5,401 bases of DNA from Gammaproteobacteria bacterium (GTDB lineage Bacteria; Pseudomonadota; Gammaproteobacteria; GRL18), in the NCBI GenBank assembly GCA_024511395.1, contig JANELJ010000157.1:1-5401 (forward strand), read 5' to 3'. A program made the position numbers and the translations under genes. Under the pieces are notes generated by a model. That model did no database searches and was not told the DNA's origin. It saw only the letters and a program-made list of their open reading frames with translations. The first letter of the stretch is position 1. Each line of letters starts with the position of its first letter. Positions 1 through 5,401 of the stretch are shown piece by piece.

Positions 1-402
1 AATATAGCGATGCGGTCTGTCGCCTTCTGGTGGACAGGCACCGCCATAACCGATTTTCCCGAAATCAGTCATACTCTGGATACTGCCCGCAGGCAAGTCA
101 GCGGCTCCGGTTGCTATACGATGGACATTAGCAGGAATATCAAATACCAGCCAGTGCCACCAGCCGCTGCCAGTGGGTGCATCCGGGTCATAGACTGTAA
201 CGGCAAAACTTTTAGTACCTGCCGGTATGTTTTTCCATTCCAGCTCTGGCGAGATATTCTCACCCTTACAGCCAAAACCGGAATAAACCTGTTGTAAAGA
301 CAGCTGGCCATGAATATCTTTACTGTTTAACACAAAACCATCTGCATAAAGATTTTGAGATGCGAAAAGCAAAAACAAGGTTAGCAAAAATAGTTTTTTC
401 AT
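1..402 (-). CDS. YbhB/YbcL-family (PEBP, Raf-kinase-inhibitor-like) secreted protein, partial at C-terminus
   Basis: Reading from ATG at 402 to the window edge gives 134 uninterrupted residues. The first 20 form a signal peptide: MKK, a Leu/Phe-rich core, and a likely cut after the LYA at 18-20, so the product should be exported to the periplasm. The rest matches the phosphatidylethanolamine-binding-protein fold of bacterial YbcL/YbhB: FGC at 43-45, the ligand-pocket motif DPDAP at 72-76, the WWHW block at 81-84, and GGACPPEGDRPHRY at 120-133. Cys45 and Cys123 could form a disulfide. E. coli YbcL is about 180 residues, so roughly 50 C-terminal residues lie outside the window. An AAGGG ribosome-binding site (413-417) sits 10 nt before the ATG. 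The gene follows ftsK on the same strand after 67 nt with no visible terminator between them, so read-through from ftsK is possible. In many relatives lolA occupies this place. The molecular role of bacterial PEBPs is poorly defined, so the family call is firm but the function is not. Confidence 0.9.
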   Translation of the reverse strand, partial: MKKLFLLTLFLLFASQNLYADGFVLNSKDIHGQLSLQQVYSGFGCKGENISPELEWKNIPAGTKSFAVTVYDPDAPTGSGWWHWLVFDIPANVHRIATGAADLPAGSIQSMTDFGKIGYGGACPPEGDRPHRYI

Positions 403-469
403 AAATAATATATCCCTTATAAATTGCATACATATTTTATTTGCAGTAGGTTCAACTGATTTTTTTAGG

Positions 470-2902
470 TTAAACCGGCGGTGGTGCCAGAACTTCCCGC
501 TGGCCATTAGACTGCACCGGACTGACCACACCAGCCGCCTCCATATCTTCTACCATTCGTGCAGCCCGGTTATAGCCGACTTTCAGGCGGCGTTGTAAAC
601 CGGAAATAGAGGCTCTGCGGGTTTCTGTGACTATGGCCACTGCCTGATCATAAAGCGGATCTGATTCATTTTCGCCGCCTTTATCACCAGGGATCAAACC
701 GGCTGTTGAAACACCTTCTCCGGTCAGAATTTCATCAATATAATCGGCTTTGCCCCGACTCTTTAAATCATCCACTACGGCATGAACTTCATTGTCGGAT
801 ACAAAGGCACCGTGTACCCGCAACGGATAACCCTGTCCGGGCGGCAGGAACAGCATATCACCATGTCCCAGCAGATTTTCAGCCCCCATTTGATCCAGAA
901 TGGTTCTGGAGTCAATTTTTGAGGAGACCTGAAAAGCAATCCGGGTAGGCACATTAGCCTTAATCAGGCCAGTAATAACATCCACCGAAGGTCTTTGTGT
1001 GGCAATAATCAGGTGCAGACCGGCAGCACGGGCTTTCTGAGCCAGCCGGGCAATCAGTTCTTCGACTTTTTTACCCACAATCATCATCATATCGGCAAAT
1101 TCATCAATAACAATGACAATAAAGGGTAAGGGTTCCAGCTCCGGTGCCAGTTCTTCAGGTCTTAAGGGATTAGGTTCAAACAGGGGATCAAGTATAGGTT
1201 CTCCGGCATCAATAGCCGCTTCTATTTTCTTGTTAAAACCGGCCAGGTTTCTGACCCCCATAGCTGCCATTAACTTATAGCGCCGTTCCATTTCAGCCAC
1301 ACACCAGCGTAGAGCATTGGCCGCTTCCTTCATATCCGTAACCACCGGTGCCAGAAGATGAGGGATGTCTTCATAAATGGACAGTTCCAACATTTTGGGA
1401 TCAACCATAATCAGACGCAGCTGATCCGGCGGAAGCTGGAACAGCATACTGAGGATCATGGAGTTAACGCCTACGGACTTACCTGAACCGGTGGTACCCG
1501 CTACCAGTAAGTGTGGCATTTTAGCCAGATCGGTCACGATAGGATGACCGGAAATATCATGCCCCAGTCCCAGGGGAATTTTGGCATTAGAGTCAGCAAA
1601 TTCTCTGGAGCCTAATATTTCACTGAAATAGACAATTTCCCGGTGTTCATTAGGGATTTCAATACCCACGGTGGATTTTCCGGCAATGATTTCCACCACA
1701 CGGATACTGACCACCAGCATTGAACGGGCCAGGTCTTTGGATAAATTGGTGATCTGACTGACCTTGATACCTGGAGCTAGCTGAATTTCAAAACGGGTAA
1801 TCACCGGCCCTTGGCTGACTGAAACCACCTGTACATTCAAATTAAAATCAGCCAGTTTATCTTCAATCAGGCGTGATGTATATTCCAGTTGTTCTGGTGA
1901 AGTGACATGCTTGGACGGCTGAGCCTTATCCAGCAGGGATAAGGACGGCAAACGGTCCATAGCATCATGTTCAAACAATTCCGGCTGTTGATCCTTATTA
2001 ACCCGTTTACTGGGTTTGTTTGCCTCAAAACGGGGTTCAATTTTAATGGCTTTTTGTGCCTTAAGGGCTGCTTTCTCTGCTTCCCTTTTCGCCTTCAGTG
2101 CCTGTTTTTCAATCTGTTTCTGTTGTTTAAGCTTCTGCTTTTCCTCCAGTTTTAACTGGGATTTAAGCTTGTACTGTTCTGTTTTATCAGCTTTTAAGGC
2201 CACCTTTTTTGCACGATAAGCACGCCATTTATCAATACTACGCTGATAACTATTCAGTACAAACGCACCAATATCATCCATTAAGGACAGCCAGGAAAGA
2301 CCGGTAAACAGAGTAATACCAATTAAAAATAGGGTTAATAATATGAGCGTTGTGCCAACAAAACTGAACCATTGCTGAAGTTGTTCGACAATAACACTGC
2401 CCAGTATGCCGCCGGCATGATAGGGCAACTCAATAGCAGGATGAAGAAAATGCATACTGGAAATGGCCGTTCCGGCACAGATAGTCAGGATAAAGCCTAT
2501 GGTACGCAGACTGAAATACCAGCCATGAAAAACTTCCTGCTCGTTTCTGCCCCGATAGACCAGCCAGCCGCTATAAAGGATCATCAGTGGAAACAGGTAT
2601 CCCAAATAGCCGAACAGGTTCAGTAAAGCGTCAGCAAACCAGGCACCAAATATACCACCCATATTGTGCAGTTTACCCGGATCAATTTTTTCAGAAATAC
2701 TGTGTGACCAGCCGGGATCTGCCAGAGAATAGGTAAACAGGGAAATAAACAGATACAGACTGATTGCGATAAAAAGGAAAAAAATACTTTCCTTAATACC
2801 TCGAATCACATTGGCAGATAATGGCTTTCTGGTTGTGGCAGAGGCCGTTCTGGTTTTTGCTTTTTTCTTTATGCCAGCTTTCTTTTTTACCGGTTGCGCC
2901 AA
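470..2902 (-). CDS. ftsK: DNA translocase FtsK
   Basis: This 810-residue septal DNA translocase moves chromosome termini during division and, in the family, activates XerCD recombination at dif. A basic N-terminus (5-26) precedes about four membrane segments (roughly 37-60, 84-117, 131-152, 164-200), which anchor it at the septum. Next comes a Lys/Glu/Gln-rich, probably coiled-coil linker (about 230-290), much shorter than the Pro/Gln linker of the 1329-residue E. coli protein. The alpha and RecA-like beta motor domains span about 330-720, with Walker A GTTGSGKS at 469-476 and Walker [13 protein letters not shown] at 595-606 (D600, E601). The C-terminal gamma winged helix (about 748-808) carries [20 protein letters not shown], the part that reads KOPS DNA sequences. 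All motor motifs are intact. The start is TTG at 2902: an in-frame TAA lies only two codons upstream, and the first in-frame ATG is codon 81, inside the membrane domain. It lies downstream of the ald remnant on the same strand, and its 111-nt leader has repeats. Confidence 0.97.
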   Translation of the reverse strand: MAQPVKKKAGIKKKAKTRTASATTRKPLSANVIRGIKESIFFLFIAISLYLFISLFTYSLADPGWSHSISEKIDPGKLHNMGGIFGAWFADALLNLFGYLGYLFPLMILYSGWLVYRGRNEQEVFHGWYFSLRTIGFILTICAGTAISSMHFLHPAIELPYHAGGILGSVIVEQLQQWFSFVGTTLILLTLFLIGITLFTGLSWLSLMDDIGAFVLNSYQRSIDKWRAYRAKKVALKADKTEQYKLKSQLKLEEKQKLKQQKQIEKQALKAKREAEKAALKAQKAIKIEPRFEANKPSKRVNKDQQPELFEHDAMDRLPSLSLLDKAQPSKHVTSPEQLEYTSRLIEDKLADFNLNVQVVSVSQGPVITRFEIQLAPGIKVSQITNLSKDLARSMLVVSIRVVEIIAGKSTVGIEIPNEHREIVYFSEILGSREFADSNAKIPLGLGHDISGHPIVTDLAKMPHLLVAGTTGSGKSVGVNSMILSMLFQLPPDQLRLIMVDPKMLELSIYEDIPHLLAPVVTDMKEAANALRWCVAEMERRYKLMAAMGVRNLAGFNKKIEAAIDAGEPILDPLFEPNPLRPEELAPELEPLPFIVIVIDEFADMMMIVGKKVEELIARLAQKARAAGLHLIIATQRPSVDVITGLIKANVPTRIAFQVSSKIDSRTILDQMGAENLLGHGDMLFLPPGQGYPLRVHGAFVSDNEVHAVVDDLKSRGKADYIDEILTGEGVSTAGLIPGDKGGENESDPLYDQAVAIVTETRRASISGLQRRLKVGYNRAARMVEDMEAAGVVSPVQSNGQREVLAPPPV

Positions 2903-2916
2903 AATGTGTTAACTCG
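2903..2916 (-). promoter_or_regulatory. Weak ribosome-binding region deciding the TTG start of ftsK
   Basis: Upstream of the TTG (2900-2902) the minus strand reads CGAG (2913-2916), then 10 nt, then the start. GAG is the only Shine-Dalgarno-like match nearby, so initiation is expected to be weak. The in-frame TAA two codons before the TTG rules out a longer N-terminus, unless the rare ATT just before the TTG is used. GTG at codon 32 is another possibility, but it has no ribosome-binding site and would remove the basic N-terminal tail. Confidence 0.4.
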
Positions 2917-2965
2917 TTAAGGTTGCTGCTTTTACTCGTTAAATATTTACTAAATATTTGTTAAA
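2908..2965. repeat. GTTAA repeats with 22-bp period in the ftsK leader
   Basis: On the plus strand GTTAA occurs at 2908, 2916, 2938 and 2960; the last three are exactly 22 bp apart, about two helical turns. The first pair extends to the 9-bp direct repeat ACTCGTTAA (2912-2920 and 2934-2942). The outer pair extends to GTTAAGGTTG and GTTAAAGCTG (2916-2925 and 2960-2969, 8 of 10 identical). Between them AAATATTT appears twice, 11 bp apart (2941-2948 and 2952-2959). All lie within the 111-nt leader of ftsK. Regular helical phasing is what repeated protein-binding sites would show, but the stretch is AT-rich and the units are short, so chance is a real alternative. I found no confident -35/-10 pair for ftsK here. 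Confidence 0.45.
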
Positions 2966-3013
2966 GCTGAAATAAAAAGAATGGTTATAATTATGATTAT
3001 TTTTAATGTGCGC

Positions 3014-3684
3014 CTATTTTAAAGCAGGATGGATGATTTCTCCAGCATCAATATTAACACCTTTTTGCAATGCCTCAGATAACTCATCCGGAGCATCCGC
3101 CAACTGCAGAGGGTATCAGACTGGCCGATAAAGACTGTGGTGCGGTTCGAGGAACAGCACCAAGCATATTGGTTACTCCAAAATGAGTGACACCGTGTTT
3201 AACAAAAGTGGGCTTTTCATAAGTGGTTGGACGGGTTGTTTCAATACAGCCGCCCTGATCCACAGAAATATCAATAATAACACTGCCCTTCTGCATCCCG
3301 GCAACATCCTGCTCACTGACCAGATGTGGGGCTTTCTGGCCCACCAGCAATACTGCACCGATTAATAAATCGACATTCTGAATATGCTCTGCTATGGCCG
3401 ATGGGTAAGGATATAAGGCCGTGATATTATGCCCCAGAGCACGCATCCCGACCATTTTTGTCCCGATTACGATCAAACACAACCACTTCAGTCCTAAGAC
3501 CGACCGCCAGATGAGCCGCTGCCCCCTGCAACTCATACTGTTCATTGCTATAACCGCTTAACAAACCGGCTCCAGCCTGTATAAATACCTCATGACCATA
3601 GCTAATCAGCTGAGCAACAGCATCGGGAACCAGTACCACCCGCCCTTCTCTGGGTTTAATTTCTGTTGGTACTGCTATTTTCAT
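3014..3684 (-). pseudogene. ald: Alanine dehydrogenase, degenerate (internal deletion plus two frameshifts)
   Basis: This is the remnant of NAD-dependent alanine dehydrogenase (L-alanine + NAD+ + water to pyruvate + ammonium + NADH). ATG at 3684 has a GAGG ribosome-binding site (3691-3694) and begins MKIAVPTEIKPREGRV, a typical Ald N-terminus, continuing to QYELQGA (residue 55). The frame then jumps directly to AAHLAVGL, which in intact enzymes lies about 125 residues later, just after the Rossmann glycine motif. The deleted part should hold the catalytic Lys and His (about K75 and H96 in characterised Ald proteins) and the NAD-binding glycines. A frameshift in the five-T run 3455-3459 moves the reading to a second frame with DLLIGAVLL, VDQGGCIETT and GAVPRTA. 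A second shift near 3104-3113 (LIP then LQLAD, at least 5 nt missing) leads to the third frame, ending GVNIDAGEIIHPALK at TAG 3014. The remnant is 671 nt against about 1.1 kb for a whole gene. It cannot make active enzyme. Confidence 0.93.
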
Positions 3685-3732
3685 GGTTTTCCTCACTGCT
3701 CCGGTTCATCGAATGAATAAGTATTAAACACT

Positions 3733-4780
<1,048 letters not shown>

Positions 4781-4790
4781 TTTTTCCTGT

Positions 4791-4820
4791 TTTCCTCCTT
4801 CATAGTTTTGAAGGGGGAAA
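4791..4820 (+). terminator. 12-bp hairpin downstream of trxB, probable terminator
   Basis: TTTCCTCCTTCA (4791-4802) pairs with TGAAGGGGGAAA (4809-4820) around the 6-nt loop TAGTTT, with one T-G wobble. It starts 10 nt after the trxB stop. No T-run follows on either strand, so it is not a textbook intrinsic terminator. It may instead stabilise the 3' end of the mRNA or act with other factors. Confidence 0.55.
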
Positions 4821-4843
4821 CACTCAATATTCCATAATGTAAA

Positions 4844-4872
4844 TTGCTTATCTGTCCTGTCTGTTACATAAT
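4844..4872 (+). promoter_or_regulatory. Possible sigma70-type promoter upstream of the boxB/boxA segment
   Basis: TTGCTT (4844-4849), a 17-nt spacer, and CATAAT (4867-4872) match the -35 (3 of 6) and -10 (5 of 6) consensus at ideal spacing on the plus strand. Transcription would start near 4879, about 40 nt before the stem-loop at 4917. No reading frame follows on this strand. The sequence after the -10 is AT-rich, unlike the GC-rich discriminator of classic stringently controlled rRNA promoters. Such matches are common by chance in AT-rich DNA. Confidence 0.35.
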
Positions 4873-4916
4873 AAGATTTTATTTAAGGTCTTATGTTAAA
4901 AACCACCTAAAGTTTA

Positions 4917-4952
4917 GAGCGACAGCTCACCCTTGAGAGTCCTGTTTCGCTC
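4917..4952 (+). ncRNA. Stem-loop in the position of an rRNA-leader boxB
   Basis: GAGCGA (4917-4922) pairs with TCGCTC (4947-4952), then CAG (4923-4925) with CTG (4942-4944) across a TT bulge. Inside this, CTCA (4926-4929) pairs with TGAG (4934-4937) around CCCT. The hairpin ends 3 nt before a boxA-like sequence, the same order as boxB then boxA in gammaproteobacterial rRNA operon leaders and spacers. The boxB sequence is not conserved, so only structure and position support the call. Confidence 0.4.
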
Positions 4953-4955
4953 ATA

Positions 4956-4968
4956 CGTTCTTTAACAA
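4956..4968 (+). promoter_or_regulatory. boxA-like antitermination element of rRNA-operon type
   Basis: CGTTCTTTAACAA matches E. coli rrn boxA TGCTCTTTAACAA at 11 of 13 positions, and the following ATTT also agrees with the E. coli rrn leader. In rRNA operons this RNA element binds NusB/NusE and keeps polymerase from terminating in untranslated RNA. Here the sequence that should lead on to 16S or 23S rRNA is replaced within about 30 nt by the end of a transposase gene. I infer a fragment of an rRNA operon leader or spacer; the motif itself is seen directly. Confidence 0.5.
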
Positions 4969-4972
4969 TTTG

Positions 4973-5401
4973 TTTATAACCGGCTGTTTTGAAATTGTTT
5001 TTATAACAAATCTTCAAATCGCCTTAAAATATCCGTATCCGGTGGCTGGAATTTTTGGGACTTACCATCCCACCAGTCCCTGACCCTAACCTGCGAAAAA
5101 TACCTTATCAGTCCCATTCGTATTCTTCCGGCAGTAATGGGTGTATTCTTTCGCCAGGGCGTATTATCAATTAAGCGCAATACCGGGTCCGGACATTTAA
5201 TAGCCCGCAATTGAGGTATAATATACCCCAGAGCAATAATGTATACCCATCGATGTAACACCTTCCGGGTTTTCTGTCATGTCTGTTTCATGCCCCAGTC
5301 ATTTTTTAACTGATTGAACAAGGGCTCAATCGACCAGTGCTTTTCATAAGCGACACTAATATCCAGACCACTTAACTGCATATCTGTTGACAGTAATAGA
5401 C
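4973..5401 (-). mobile_element. Insertion sequence, one end inside the window
   Basis: The transposase gene shows an insertion sequence entering from the right edge, with its 3' end pointing toward trxB. Its terminus should lie between the boxA-like element (ending 4968) and the transposase stop (5001), but the exact base cannot be fixed because the other terminal repeat and the target duplication are outside the window. The gap is AT-rich. ATTTGTTTATAA (4968-4979) and TTATAACAAAT (5001-5011) form an imperfect inverted repeat across it. Confidence 0.6.
5001..5401 (-). pseudogene. DDE transposase (IS4-superfamily-like), C-terminal part with internal stop
   Basis: The minus-strand frame from the window edge to TAA 5001 encodes the C-terminal 40 + 91 residues of a DDE transposase, interrupted by TGA at 5277-5279. 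The upstream piece has VAYEKHWSIEPLFNQLKNDW, which fits the Y-(2)-R-(3)-E-(6)-K signature of IS4-like transposases. The Arg position is His (codon 5337-5339) and the catalytic Glu is codon 5325-5327. After the TGA the same frame continues QKTRKVLHRWVYIIALGYI, as related transposases do, where Trp normally stands at the stop position (TGG to TGA). The DxD part lies beyond the window. An in-frame GTG at 5259-5261 could start an 86-residue peptide, but that would be only a transposase tail. The stop makes the copy inactive unless it is read through. Confidence 0.85.

Noticed and set aside
10..297. 95-codon plus-strand open frame over the left edge
   Set aside because: It is antisense to the clear YbcL-like gene, which has a signal peptide, a ribosome-binding site and family motifs; the plus-strand product resembles nothing.
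1124..1132. GGGTAAGGG resembles the FtsK-orienting KOPS motif GGGNAGGG
   Set aside because: It has one base too many between the G triplets and lies in a coding stretch for PLPF; a single near-match carries no meaning.
1967..2219. Two overlapping plus-strand open frames rich in Phe, Cys and Leu
   Set aside because: They are the antisense of the Lys/Glu/Gln-rich linker of ftsK; codons for Lys read backwards give Phe/Leu, so the open frames are composition artefacts.
3084..3696. Two separate minus-strand open frames that might be taken as two small genes
   Set aside because: Both are pieces of one alanine dehydrogenase; joining the frames across 3455-3459 restores consecutive family sequence.
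4862..4900. AT-rich imperfect palindrome around TTACATAATAAG and CTTATGTTAA
   Set aside because: Pairing needs several bulges and overlaps the possible -10; there is no GC-rich stem or clean T-run, so it is not called as a terminator.

Overview
The window looks like chromosome from a gammaproteobacterium of moderate GC. The evidence is an FtsK of about 810 residues, a low-molecular-weight (CATC-type) thioredoxin reductase, a YbcL-like periplasmic protein, and the ftsK/ald/trxB neighbourhood. FtsK next to trxB is a familiar gammaproteobacterial arrangement, although lrp and lolA, which often flank ftsK, are absent here. The genus cannot be settled from the sequence alone.

Layout. Positions 1-402 (minus) hold the first 134 residues of a secreted PEBP-family protein (YbhB/YbcL type), cut by the window edge. 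Positions 470-2902 (minus) hold a complete ftsK that starts at a TTG codon. Its 111-nt leader carries short repeats with a 22-bp period. Positions 3014-3684 (minus) hold a wrecked alanine dehydrogenase gene (ald) with a central deletion of roughly 125 codons and two frameshifts. Positions 3827-4780 (plus) hold an intact trxB, followed by a 12-bp hairpin.

After the hairpin comes a non-coding stretch of about 180 nt. It contains, in order on the plus strand, a possible sigma70-type promoter, a stem-loop, and a near-perfect match to the boxA antitermination element of rRNA operons. No 16S gene follows. Instead the C-terminal end of a DDE transposase gene (minus strand, stop at 5001) runs in from the right. 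It carries an internal TGA where a tryptophan would be expected. The simplest reading is that an insertion element sits in, or next to, the leader of an rRNA operon or a copy of one, and that the element itself is decaying.

Biology. ftsK (chromosome segregation and division) and trxB (thiol redox control) are housekeeping genes and look functional. ald and the transposase are in decay, so the region has undergone gene loss and mobile-element activity. I see no convincing sign of a new multi-gene system. The most interesting items are the rRNA-leader-like boxB/boxA segment next to the insertion element, the multiply broken ald between two intact essential-type genes, and the periodic repeats ahead of ftsK.
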